This document shows positions 1 to 9,736 of a stretch of DNA of 64,000 nt, in pieces. How positions within the stretch are numbered: position 1 is the first letter of the stretch; every line of letters begins with the position of its first letter. Under the pieces are notes generated by a model that was not told where the DNA came from, searched no databases, and saw only the letters and a program-made list of their open reading frames with translations. This DNA comes from an uncultured Porphyromonadaceae bacterium. Lineage in GTDB: Bacteria; Bacteroidota; Bacteroidia; Bacteroidales; Muribaculaceae. The position numbers and the translations under genes are program-made. The DNA is taken from the NCBI GenBank assembly GCA_947643665.1, contig CANRWW010000013.1, positions 1 through 64,000 of the forward strand, given 5' to 3'.

Positions 1-31
1 AACTCTCAACACATTACTTTATTCCCCATTT

Positions 32-65
32 ATTGCCATAGTCTCGCGAATTCTCCGTATCTTTG
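32..65 (+). promoter_or_regulatory. Bacteroidetes-type promoter for the TBDR operon
   Basis: ATTG (32-35), 22-nt spacer, TATCTTTG (58-65). Confidence 0.55.
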
Positions 66-218
66 AAAGCTAAATCGTTCCGTTTTGCGCACGATTCGGC
101 TTACTACTTTGTATACCAGCCCAATAACCCGGTTAACATCTTTTCAACACCGGCTACAGCCCGTCTACAAGGCGATCATAAGCAACAACTAATACATCAT
201 ATTTTTACATTCGATTCT

Positions 219-3008
219 ATGAGATTAAAACTTTTTCTATCTCTGATGACATCGGCTATGCTACCCGCCATGGCACAAACTGCCGTGGTGACCGGAAGCG
301 TGATTGACGCCGATACCGGCAGCCCTATACCAGGAGCCGTAATCACAATCCAGGATCAAGGACTTTCAGTCACTGCCGGACCCGCCGGAGATTTCCGCAT
401 CAGCAACGCCCGCCCCGGTGAAGCTGTGCTTCTCATCCAGGCACCGGGATATGACAGCTCTGCCGCACAGACACGCCTGTTCAACGGTCAGAGCGTGGAC
501 GCTGGCGCACTCCGCCTCTTTACCGACTTTGCAGACAACGAATTTGTGATTGACAACCAGACGGAAGCGCTTATAGACGAGAGCATCATGGACGACGAGA
601 ACGACGCCTCACAGGCTGTAGGCGCGCTCACCGGCTCCAACGACGACATTTATTATAAATTCACCCGTTACGGGTACTCGCCTCTCTACTCCAACTACCG
701 CGGCTACCAGAGCACATGGCAGGAGACATACATCAACTCCCTCCCCATGAACGACCTCATCCGCGGCGGCTTCTCATTCCAGCAACTCGCAGGAATGACC
801 TCACGCGCTTTCCGCAACAGCACCGCCACCGTAGGCCTTGGGGCATCGGCCTATGGATTCGGCGCCATCGGCGGCAGCCAGAACTTCAACACCATCACAG
901 ACACCTATGCACCGGGCTTCAACGGCGCGTTGAGCTACACCAACTCAAACTACAAGTTCCGCGCAATGGCCACATACTCCACCGGCATGATGGAAAACGG
1001 CCTTGCCTTCACCATCAGCGCCATAGGTAGATTTGCCGACGAAGGTGTGGTGCCTGGCACATTCTACAACGCAGGAGGACTATTCCTCTCTGCCGAGAAA
1101 ATGCTAAACCGCAACCACTCCATCACCCTCACCGCATGGTGCAACCCACGCCAATATGCAAACGGAAAGTCTGTGGTAGGCGAAATCTTCGACCTCACGG
1201 GAGACCATCTCTACAATCCTACATGGGGATGGCAGAACGGCAAAAAGCGCTCCGACAACATACGTGAGAACTTTGACCCCACGGTAATGCTCAACTGGCT
1301 CTACAAGACAGAGAAAACCACCCTCAACACCGGTGCAGCTTTCCGCTGGGTGCACTTCGCCCGCACACGCCTGAGCTACTTCAAAGGAACCGATACCCGT
1401 CCGGACTACTACAAGAACCTCCCGTCCTACTATCTCAACCCGCTTGACGCCACCAATTACAACCCTGAAAAAGCGGCGTTCTACGAGGAACAATGGAAAA
1501 ACAACGAGGACTTCCGCCAGCTTGACTGGGACGGCTTCTACCTTACCAACGAGCTCAACAACATACAGAACGAGAACCTGCCTTATGACAAGCAGCTCGG
1601 TTCCACATACATGCAGCAGATGGAGCACTCCAACCAGTTCAACTTCATACTCGGCTCCACCCTCAACCACCGCCTCAACGACTACATGAGCCTTCAAGGC
1701 GGTGTAAACCTCAACTATACACGCACAAGCGACTATGCCACCGTGAAAGACCTCCTCGGAGGCCAGTTCTGGTATGACGTGGACGGCTTCTCTGAACGTG
1801 AGATATACAACCCCGAGGCATCACAGGATATCATGCAGAATGACCTCAACCACCCCAACCGGCGTGCAGTAAAAGGCAACCGCATAGGATGGGATTACAA
1901 CATCCACGCCCTCAAGGTACAGGGATGGCTCCAGAACCAGATCAACCTCCCCAAATGGGATGTGAACTACGGCATCAAGATGAGCTACGAGCAGTTCTAC
2001 CGCCACGGCAACATGCGAAACGGCCGCGCACCCCTGAACTCTTTCGGCAACTCAAAGACAATACACTTCGACGACGCTTCCATAAAGGCGGGCGCCACAT
2101 ACAAACTTGACGGACGCAACTATTTCACCCTGCAGGCTGAATACGGCACCGTGGCTCCTGTAATCAACGACGTGTACATCTCACCCCGCGTGAAAGACAC
2201 CACCGTAGACAACATACAGAGCACCCGCGTCTTCTCAGCCGATTTCCGCTACACATGGAACTACCGCCGTTTCCGCGGCTCAATCTCGGCATACTTCACC
2301 GACATGAGCAACGCCATCGAGCGCTACGGCTTCTGGGACGAAAGCCTCAACGCCTTCTGTAACTTCGCACTCAACGGCGTACACCGCCAGTACAAGGGCA
2401 TAGAGCTTGGCATGGCATACCAGATCACCTCCGCACTCCGCGTGAGCTTCGCCGGAAACTTCTCCCGCTACCGTTATGCCAACAACCCCATGGGCACGCG
2501 CTCGGTCGAAAACGGCCTCCAGCCAGACCAGACCACACAGTTCTACCTCAACAACTACTATTGCACCTCCACACCCCAGACCGCTTTCAACATCGCACTG
2601 GCATACAACGCCCCCAAGATGTGGTTCTTCAACGTGGACGCATCATGGCTTGCCGACTACTACGTGCGCCTGGCATACCCGCGCCACCAGATCATTGATG
2701 GACTGGCAGCCTATGCCGGCTCCCCCGCCGAGCTTAACCGCCTCGAAAGCGAGTTCACCGCACAGGAAAAACTGCCAAACAACTGGGTAATGAACGCATC
2801 AGTGGGCAAGGTGATATACATCAACCGCCAGGTAAGCCTCAACCTCAATGTATCGGTAAGCAACGTGATCAACAACCGTAACCTTATCACACAGGCTACA
2901 GAGCAGTTCCGTATTGACACCAAATACTACAACCCCAACGCATTCCCCACCAAGTACATGTACGCACAGGGAATCAAGGTATATGTAAACGCCGGGGTAC
3001 GCTTCTGA
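219..3008 (+). CDS. TonB-dependent receptor with N-terminal carboxypeptidase-regulatory-like domain
   Basis: Signal peptide MRLKLFLSLMTSAMLPAMAQ, CarboxypepD_reg-like GSVIDADTGSPIPGAVITI, long beta-barrel protein ending in aromatic-x-F (NAGVRF). The ORF-track start at 63 is a TTG overlapping the promoter; ATG at 219 precedes the signal peptide. Confidence 0.85.
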   Translation: MRLKLFLSLMTSAMLPAMAQTAVVTGSVIDADTGSPIPGAVITIQDQGLSVTAGPAGDFRISNARPGEAVLLIQAPGYDSSAAQTRLFNGQSVDAGALRLFTDFADNEFVIDNQTEALIDESIMDDENDASQAVGALTGSNDDIYYKFTRYGYSPLYSNYRGYQSTWQETYINSLPMNDLIRGGFSFQQLAGMTSRAFRNSTATVGLGASAYGFGAIGGSQNFNTITDTYAPGFNGALSYTNSNYKFRAMATYSTGMMENGLAFTISAIGRFADEGVVPGTFYNAGGLFLSAEKMLNRNHSITLTAWCNPRQYANGKSVVGEIFDLTGDHLYNPTWGWQNGKKRSDNIRENFDPTVMLNWLYKTEKTTLNTGAAFRWVHFARTRLSYFKGTDTRPDYYKNLPSYYLNPLDATNYNPEKAAFYEEQWKNNEDFRQLDWDGFYLTNELNNIQNENLPYDKQLGSTYMQQMEHSNQFNFILGSTLNHRLNDYMSLQGGVNLNYTRTSDYATVKDLLGGQFWYDVDGFSEREIYNPEASQDIMQNDLNHPNRRAVKGNRIGWDYNIHALKVQGWLQNQINLPKWDVNYGIKMSYEQFYRHGNMRNGRAPLNSFGNSKTIHFDDASIKAGATYKLDGRNYFTLQAEYGTVAPVINDVYISPRVKDTTVDNIQSTRVFSADFRYTWNYRRFRGSISAYFTDMSNAIERYGFWDESLNAFCNFALNGVHRQYKGIELGMAYQITSALRVSFAGNFSRYRYANNPMGTRSVENGLQPDQTTQFYLNNYYCTSTPQTAFNIALAYNAPKMWFFNVDASWLADYYVRLAYPRHQIIDGLAAYAGSPAELNRLESEFTAQEKLPNNWVMNASVGKVIYINRQVSLNLNVSVSNVINNRNLITQATEQFRIDTKYYNPNAFPTKYMYAQGIKVYVNAGVRF

Positions 3009-3036
3009 TATATCATACTAAAACAGAGACGAAACG

Positions 3037-4434
3037 ATGAAAAAATCGATAATATACATGGCGGCTCTCCTCGCCGCCGCAGGATTCACCGCCTGCGACA
3101 ACGACTTCGAACGCCCTCCATATTATGAGATCGGCGACGACATCAAAGTTGAAGCCAACACCACCATAGAGGAGCTTAAGAAAGCCTTCACACAGGATGT
3201 GAACTATTTCAACACCCCCATAGGCACCAAGGAAAACGGCGAACACTATATAATCCGCGGCCGTGTGACATCGGACACCCGTGCCGGTAACGTATTCAAG
3301 AAAGTCTGCGTAGAAGACGAGACCGGAGGCATAATCTTCTCGGTGAACAACAGCAGGCTTTACGAAGTATCGCCTTTCGGCCAGGAAGTGATCGTAGACT
3401 GCACAGGCATGTATTACGGCAACTACGGCTTCGGAGTGCAGGTAGGCTCTGAAGGGGAGGCACATTCCACCACCGTGGCTCCGTCACGCATGCCCGAAGA
3501 CATGTGGAATGCCCATGTGACAGCTGTCGGTGTGCCTGATCCGGCACTGGTAAACGTGCATGAAGTGACACTTGACGACCTCCGCACCATCTATTCTGAC
3601 CCTGAGACACGCCTCCAGTGGCAAGGGTTGCTTGTGAAAGTAAAAGATGTGAAGTTCCAGACACCGGGCACACAGCTCGGCAAACAGAACCAGAGCAATA
3701 ACTCCGTATATCTGGTACCCGCTGCCGGCGGACAGGGACGTCTTGCCATCAACACATCCGGCTACTCTACCCTGTGGGACATCTACGCGCCCAACGGCAC
3801 AGGAGACATCACAGGTGTGCTGTCTGTCTACAACACCGACTGGCAACTCGCGCTTAACGACGCAGAAGGTATCGGTGACACATTCACCCCATGGATCCCC
3901 GCTCCCCCCGCCCTCTATGAGGAGACATTCGCCACAAACCAGGGCAGTTTCACCATACATAACATAGAAATGACAGGTCCCATGACCTATGTATGGAAAC
4001 ACGACGCATCGCGAGGCTATATGGTGGCGTCAGGCTTCGTATCAGGAGCTTCATACGCATCCAGCTCCTGGCTCCTGTCTCCGGTACTGGATCTCTCCAA
4101 GACAGAGGAACCATCCTTCACTTTCGACCACGTGACCAACAAATTCCCCGACCTTGAGACCGCCAAGCGCCATGTATCCATGGCCATCAGCGTAGACGGC
4201 GGAGACTGGCAGACCATAGCCATCAAGGAATGGTCCACAAACGCAGACTGGAACTTTGTGAATGCCGGCACCTACGACCTCTCAGCCTATGCAGGCAAGA
4301 AGATCATGATCGGCTTCCACTATACCAGTGAGGACGGGGCTTCCGGCTCATGGGAAATAAAGAACTTCGCTGTAAACGGCAAGGGCACCGTGACCGCCAC
4401 ACCTGGCGACACTTTCCCCGGCGGCTCCAATTAA
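3037..4434 (+). CDS. DUF5689-type lipoprotein with choice-of-anchor-J-like C-terminal domain
   Basis: Lipobox AAAGFTAC; OB-fold-like block YIIRGRVTSDTRAGNVFKKVCVEDETGGIIFSVN; C-terminal SSWLLSPVLDLSKTEEPSFTFDHV...SGSWEIKNFAVNG. Confidence 0.75.
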   Translation: MKKSIIYMAALLAAAGFTACDNDFERPPYYEIGDDIKVEANTTIEELKKAFTQDVNYFNTPIGTKENGEHYIIRGRVTSDTRAGNVFKKVCVEDETGGIIFSVNNSRLYEVSPFGQEVIVDCTGMYYGNYGFGVQVGSEGEAHSTTVAPSRMPEDMWNAHVTAVGVPDPALVNVHEVTLDDLRTIYSDPETRLQWQGLLVKVKDVKFQTPGTQLGKQNQSNNSVYLVPAAGGQGRLAINTSGYSTLWDIYAPNGTGDITGVLSVYNTDWQLALNDAEGIGDTFTPWIPAPPALYEETFATNQGSFTIHNIEMTGPMTYVWKHDASRGYMVASGFVSGASYASSSWLLSPVLDLSKTEEPSFTFDHVTNKFPDLETAKRHVSMAISVDGGDWQTIAIKEWSTNADWNFVNAGTYDLSAYAGKKIMIGFHYTSEDGASGSWEIKNFAVNGKGTVTATPGDTFPGGSN

Positions 4435-4466
4435 CAGAACCCTACCCATAAGAAGAACTTAACGTT

Positions 4467-7232
4467 ATGAAAATTCTGAAATCAATCGCAATAGGTCTCG
4501 CTGCCATAGCAGCCCTGGGAGGATTCACTGCCTGTCAGGACGACTTTGACAACCTCAATGTGCTTGAGACCGTACCCAAGGCCGAGCTAGAGCCTAACAC
4601 CACCATACTTGAACTCAAAAAGGCCTTCTGGCAGGACGGCGTGGAAAACTATGCCACACAGGTAGGCACAAAAGAGGACGGATCGCACTATATAATCTCC
4701 GGACGCGTCATCACATCCGACTATTCCGGAAACATCTACAAGAGCCTTGTCATACAAGACGAGACAGCAGCCATCCAATTCTCCATCAACGCCTACAGCC
4801 TATATCAGAAATACCGCTACGGCCAGGAAATAGTGATAGACCTCACCGGCCTCTACGTAGGCAAATACATGGGCCTGCTACAGGTAGGAGCCAAGGGACA
4901 AAACTCGTCAGGCACGGAACAGACCTCATACATGAGCGACGCCCGTTTCTACTCGCTGGCACAGCTCAACGGACTGCCTGAGCCATCCAAAGTAAACATA
5001 TATACCCTTGAGAACCTCAGCCAGCCGGCAGCCGACAACATGCGCTGGCAGAGCGAACTGGTGCGTTTCAACAATGTTATCGCCGAACCACAGGAAAGCA
5101 ACCTCAACGATGAGGGGATCTTCAAACCTGTGTACACTTTCGGCATCTACCACGAAAATTTCGACCAGATCGTGAAAATTGACGGTACGGGCTACAAGCT
5201 GCGTACAAGCGGTTATTCCAATTTCTACTACGAACTTATGCCAACAGAGCCGTTCGACTTGCAGGCACTCCTGTCGTACTACAACGGCGACTGGCAGCTT
5301 TTCATCATCAACTACTCTGATGTGATGAACGCCGGCGACCCCACAATACCGGCAGGTTCGGAAAAGAACCCGTGGACCATTGACCAGGCTATAGAAAACA
5401 TAAACTCCGGTATCACCACATACGGGTGGACCAAAGGCTACATCGTGGGCACAGTGGCTCCGGAAGTTACAGAAGTTACCTCCGATGCCGACATCGAATG
5501 GGGTTCAGAAGCCACCCTGTCCAACACCGTGGTGATAGCACCTTTCCCCGAATGCCAGGACTACAAGTCATGCATCATCGTGCCGCTGCCGCAGAACTCA
5601 GTCATGCGCAGCAAAGTGGCACTCAAGGAGAACCCCGGCAACCTCGGCAAAGAGATCGCCGTACAGGGCACACCAGACATGTACATGGGCACATTCGGCA
5701 TAACCGGCAACCTCGGTACAGCAGGGGAGTTCAAACTCGAAGGGCTTGACCTCTCCGGCAAGGGGGATGGAACAGAAGCTAGCCCCTACAACTGCGCACA
5801 AATCATAGCCATGAACCCGCAGTCAACCACTGTGGCCGTAGAGAGTGGCATTTGGGTTCGCGGTTACATCGTGGGCTACTATGAGGAATACGAGGCGCAC
5901 TTCCAGGCGGCGACCACACAGCGTGCTAACATCCTCATCTCAGACGTCCTCAACCCCACAGACAAGGCACAGACCGTATGCGTGCAACTTGTTGCACAAT
6001 CTGACGCCCGCAACGCCCTCAACCTTGTAGACAATCCAGACAACCTGGGCAAACAGGTAGAGCTCAAAGGCGACGTGATGAAATACAATACCCTGCCCGG
6101 CATCAAGAACACTTCGTCATACAAACTTGACGGACAAAGCGGTGGCGACACCCCAACTCCGGGGCAAGCGCTCTTCTCACAGACATTCAAGGAGAGCCAG
6201 GGCGATTTTGTAATCCACAACGTGGAGCTCAACGCCGCATTGAGCTATGTCTGGAGCCACGACGCTTCATACGGGTATATGAAAGCCTCCGCTTTCGTGG
6301 CAGGCGCCTCACATGCCTCCAACTCCTGGCTCATGTCGCCTGTGCTTGACCTCAAGTCCGCACAGAACCCCACCCTGACTTTCGACCATGTGACCAACAA
6401 ATTCCCCGATATCGCCACAGCCAAACAGCAGGTATCGCTCGCCATAAGCGTTGACGGGGGAGACTGGCAGACAGTGGCCATACCCAACTGGTCAACCAAT
6501 GCCGACTGGACATTTGTAAACGCCGGCACCATAGACCTCTCAGCCTATGCCGGAAAGAAGATCAAGGTTGGATTCCACTACACCAGCACAGAAGGGGTAT
6601 CGGGCTCTTGGGAAATAAAGAACTTCGCAATCAACGGCACCGGCACCGTTACCGCCATCCCGGACACCACATTCCCAGGAGGCGGGGACACACCCGGCGG
6701 TGAAGACCCTGTAACACCCCCTGCCGGCGACTACAAAGGCGATTTTGACACCTTCAACGGTGGCGAACCCAAAAGCAGCCCCTATGGCACATACACCAAC
6801 GCCACCGGGTGGACGGCAGAAGGAAGCATCATCCTCGGAGGCCAGACTTCAGGAGTGGACGACGCCAACCCACGTTTCAGTTTCATCGGCGGACCGAAGA
6901 CATTAGCGGTATGCCTCAACGGTAAGACATCCGCCCCTGGCAAACTGACTTCACCGGTGCTTACAGACGGCATCAAAACCCTCACATTCAAGTACGGCAC
7001 AGCCTACAGCACATCAGCATCTAAGTTTTCCTTCACTGTAAAAGTGCTCCAGAACGGTACAGTTGTCAAAGAGGAGACGCTCACACCTGACATGACAATC
7101 AAGACAGCATACGACGCTTCTATCGAAGTAAACGCTACCGGCGACTTCACTATCGAAATTGTCAACAACTGCCCAAGCGGACAGGACAAGAACCTTGACC
7201 GCGTGGCCATCTGGAACCTCACATGGGACTGA
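4467..7232 (+). CDS. Multidomain lipoprotein: DUF5689-like, two DUF6359-like blocks, choice-of-anchor-J, C-terminal jelly-roll-like domain
   Basis: Lipobox ALGGFTAC; paralogous to 3037..4434 at both the DUF5689 and anchor-J parts; internal repeats WTIDQAIENI.../YNCAQIIAMN.... Confidence 0.72.
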   Translation: MKILKSIAIGLAAIAALGGFTACQDDFDNLNVLETVPKAELEPNTTILELKKAFWQDGVENYATQVGTKEDGSHYIISGRVITSDYSGNIYKSLVIQDETAAIQFSINAYSLYQKYRYGQEIVIDLTGLYVGKYMGLLQVGAKGQNSSGTEQTSYMSDARFYSLAQLNGLPEPSKVNIYTLENLSQPAADNMRWQSELVRFNNVIAEPQESNLNDEGIFKPVYTFGIYHENFDQIVKIDGTGYKLRTSGYSNFYYELMPTEPFDLQALLSYYNGDWQLFIINYSDVMNAGDPTIPAGSEKNPWTIDQAIENINSGITTYGWTKGYIVGTVAPEVTEVTSDADIEWGSEATLSNTVVIAPFPECQDYKSCIIVPLPQNSVMRSKVALKENPGNLGKEIAVQGTPDMYMGTFGITGNLGTAGEFKLEGLDLSGKGDGTEASPYNCAQIIAMNPQSTTVAVESGIWVRGYIVGYYEEYEAHFQAATTQRANILISDVLNPTDKAQTVCVQLVAQSDARNALNLVDNPDNLGKQVELKGDVMKYNTLPGIKNTSSYKLDGQSGGDTPTPGQALFSQTFKESQGDFVIHNVELNAALSYVWSHDASYGYMKASAFVAGASHASNSWLMSPVLDLKSAQNPTLTFDHVTNKFPDIATAKQQVSLAISVDGGDWQTVAIPNWSTNADWTFVNAGTIDLSAYAGKKIKVGFHYTSTEGVSGSWEIKNFAINGTGTVTAIPDTTFPGGGDTPGGEDPVTPPAGDYKGDFDTFNGGEPKSSPYGTYTNATGWTAEGSIILGGQTSGVDDANPRFSFIGGPKTLAVCLNGKTSAPGKLTSPVLTDGIKTLTFKYGTAYSTSASKFSFTVKVLQNGTVVKEETLTPDMTIKTAYDASIEVNATGDFTIEIVNNCPSGQDKNLDRVAIWNLTWD

Positions 7233-7288
7233 TGCCCGCATCCACTACATTCCGCGGCTGATACTCCAGCCATTCCACCCATAGACAG

Positions 7289-7316
7289 CTGTGGCGTCCG
7301 GTACCGGACGCCACAG
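7289..7316 (+). terminator. Perfect 28-bp palindrome downstream of TBDR/lipoprotein operon
   Basis: CTGTGGCGTCCGGT|ACCGGACGCCACAG then TTTCC, 56 nt after the stop. Confidence 0.7.
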
Positions 7317-7383
7317 TTTCCGTAAATAAGTAAGTCATGAGCCACTAGATATAGGGTAACCCGATATAAATAACCCGTCCGGG

Positions 7384-7502
7384 CCTTGAAGAGATCCGCC
7401 AAATCCTGAGCATAAGGCATTTATACGGTTGAAGATTATGCCATAAATCAGGCGCCTGTAACTGGATCATCTTTGTGCGGAATTGTGCCCGCCTCTTCAA
7501 GG
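7384..7502. other. Candidate structured region in the 770-bp spacer between the lipoprotein operon and the 8003 gene
   Basis: Perfect 10-bp outer inverted repeat CCTTGAAGAG (7384-7393)/CTCTTCAAGG (7493-7502) with nested GGCAT/ATGCC and ATTTAT/ATAAAT pairs. Confidence 0.35.
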
Positions 7503-7761
7503 TGCGGATATAGGGAAACGATCCTATCCCCCGCACTGCCACCAAAACACCTCCCGGTATATTGCGTATCAACAGACTTTTTGTGGATTGAAAATTTTTA
7601 GCGGACAGTAATGATACGATATATATATTATTGTTTTCAAGGTTTATCGGACTGCTATAAATATTGCTGTTTTTTTGCGGCGCGAAGGAAACCTGCGAAT
7701 CAGGCAAAATGACACTCCAATAGAGATTCCTCAAAAAAAATGCAAAAATCAGGAGGCAAAT

Positions 7762-7793
7762 GTTGGCAGAATGAAAAAAAATGTCTAAGTTTG
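7762..7793 (+). promoter_or_regulatory. Bacteroidetes-type promoter (distal) upstream of 8003 gene
   Basis: GTTG, 20-nt spacer, TAAGTTTG. Confidence 0.55.
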
Positions 7794-7833
7794 CAACGTG
7801 CTCTATAAATATGCTCTAAAACATAGGCTCATA

Positions 7834-7866
7834 TTTGGAGAGTGGGCAATAAAGTTGCTATCTTTA
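7834..7866 (+). promoter_or_regulatory. Bacteroidetes-type promoter (proximal) upstream of 8003 gene
   Basis: TTTG (7834-7837), 21-nt spacer, TATCTTTA (7859-7866). Confidence 0.55.
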
Positions 7867-8002
7867 GCCGTCCAACTTAAAAACGCTTAAAAACTGTCAA
7901 CTGCGGTTCCCAATCCCGCCATTGCAAACCAGCAAGCGATCATCACTTTGATAAAATTACAAACAACAATATCTCTTTAATCACGTAAAAATTTCTATCA
8001 GC

Positions 8003-9325
8003 ATGAAGAAACTTTACACTTTACTCCTTGGTGCGGTCGTAGCGCTCTCCGCTTCCGCCAGCGCACTTGCACCGCAACCGATTGCTTCCAAAATGGCAAA
8101 GCCTACAAAGCAGATGACAGCCAAACTGTCTCTTAAAAGTTTTGCTAAAGACGCACCTTCAAAAATCGGAGCAAACGTATCCATAGATGAAATCGCAGGC
8201 GAATATGAATGGACATATACAAATGCTATTGAACCAGGTGGCGACGCAGTCGGCACCGCCATTCTGGAAATAAAAGATGCAGATGCCGGGGTACTTTCCC
8301 TCACTCTGGGCAATTGGACAATCGAAGCGACATATTCAAAAGGTAACCTGAGCATCGCTCCAGGCCAGGATCTCGGTTACAATCAGGCAAACAAGATGCA
8401 GGTATATACTTACCACTGGCATTGGGTTCCCGATGGAGACGACTATACAACCAGTCCTCTTGACACCCCGATGATCGGTAGCGCATCCTTTGATGATAAC
8501 GATAATGTGATTATCGAATTTGATGGTGATGATATCCTGCTTATCGGCAATGAAAAAGTAGGATTCTTCATCGGATCATACAACAACAAGTTCGCTCCCG
8601 AATCAGAATGGGAAGACCAGCTTATGCCTGCAGAAGGCTGGGTTAGGCATTGTACTTCTACATTTACAGACGGATGGCAGGTTGCAGGTTACGGAGCTGA
8701 TCCAGCAGAGTTCCCATACGATGTAGTAGTGGAAAAGAACGTGTCAGCAGACTACGATGGCGTGGAATTATATCGTATTGTCAATCCTTATGGTGCAGGG
8801 ACTCCTTTATACAGCTATAACACAGATCCTAACGGCGGCGCTGGATATATCCTCTTCTCTCTGCAGATACCTGAATTTGTAATGGCTTATCCAGCAGTTT
8901 ACTCCGGTCTCACCGATGAATACGGCGCATATCTGAACTGCAACCTTGAAGGATGGGGTTTTATTTTCGGAGACCAATTAATGGGCAATAAAAACTGGAC
9001 ACTCCAGGATCTGATTGACAAACTCCAACTTGAGAAGTTATCAGCATATGAAAACGGCCTCATCACATTCCATAACTGCGTTTTCGCAACCAAGCAAGAC
9101 CCAACAGGGGCATTTAACTGGAAAGACGACGCCGGAAATCCCATCATCTTCCCCTCTACCCTTACACTTGCCAACACCGAAAATGGAGTTGATAATGTAG
9201 CAGCAGACCATGACGGCATTGTAGAATACTACAACCTCCAGGGCATGCGTGTAGAAAACCCGACAAATGGAATCTACATCAAGAAAGAAAACGGCAAGAC
9301 TTTCAAAGTACGCGTAGTCCGCTAA
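8003..9325 (+). CDS. Secreted protein of unknown function with Bacteroidales C-terminal YYNLQGMRVENPTNGIYIKK tail
   Basis: Signal peptide MKKLYTLLLGAVVALSASASA; conserved-type C-terminal tail (YYNLQGxRVxNPxxGIYI); own promoter and terminator. Confidence 0.65.
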   Translation: MKKLYTLLLGAVVALSASASALAPQPIASKMAKPTKQMTAKLSLKSFAKDAPSKIGANVSIDEIAGEYEWTYTNAIEPGGDAVGTAILEIKDADAGVLSLTLGNWTIEATYSKGNLSIAPGQDLGYNQANKMQVYTYHWHWVPDGDDYTTSPLDTPMIGSASFDDNDNVIIEFDGDDILLIGNEKVGFFIGSYNNKFAPESEWEDQLMPAEGWVRHCTSTFTDGWQVAGYGADPAEFPYDVVVEKNVSADYDGVELYRIVNPYGAGTPLYSYNTDPNGGAGYILFSLQIPEFVMAYPAVYSGLTDEYGAYLNCNLEGWGFIFGDQLMGNKNWTLQDLIDKLQLEKLSAYENGLITFHNCVFATKQDPTGAFNWKDDAGNPIIFPSTLTLANTENGVDNVAADHDGIVEYYNLQGMRVENPTNGIYIKKENGKTFKVRVVR

Positions 9326-9361
9326 TCAGCAAACAAACGCATAGTAAATAAGCAAATAACT

Positions 9362-9402
9362 GGCGTGCCAGTTTCACAATTGTGAGGCTGGCACGCCTTT
9401 TT
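9362..9402 (+). terminator. Intrinsic terminator of the 8003..9325 gene
   Basis: GGCGTGCCAG ... CTGGCACGCC + TTTTT; loop itself contains TCACAATTGTGA palindrome. Confidence 0.9.
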
Positions 9403-9704
9403 CGTCCACCAATGGCATACAGGGTGTACCAGCATACGGGTTATGCCTACCTCCCCGGCAATCCACTGGAACTTCAATTATCCGCGGATACCGGAATCCG
9501 TAATATCCGGTGAAAGTAAGAATATAAAAAACGAGAAATTGCCTCACGGTAACTCCTCGTTAAATAATAAACCAATCATTATCACATTTCTTGCAATGGA
9601 AAAAGTAATTTTGCTATGTACTATTAGAACACCATAGAGTGGAAAAGGTTTATCACGGCCATGATTTTTTTGTGATTTTCCCTGAAAACACCACCGGATT
9701 GGAG

Positions 9705-9712
9705 TATCTTTG
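9705..9712 (+). promoter_or_regulatory. -7 element upstream of GH127 gene
   Basis: TATCTTTG; no clear TTTG at -33. Confidence 0.4.
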
Positions 9713-9736
9713 CATACGTAACCTCAAATCAGCCAG

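Noticed and set aside
63-218. 52-residue N-terminal extension of the TBDR ORF
   Set aside because: Starts with TTG inside the -7 box TATCTTTG (58-65); the signal peptide begins at ATG 219.
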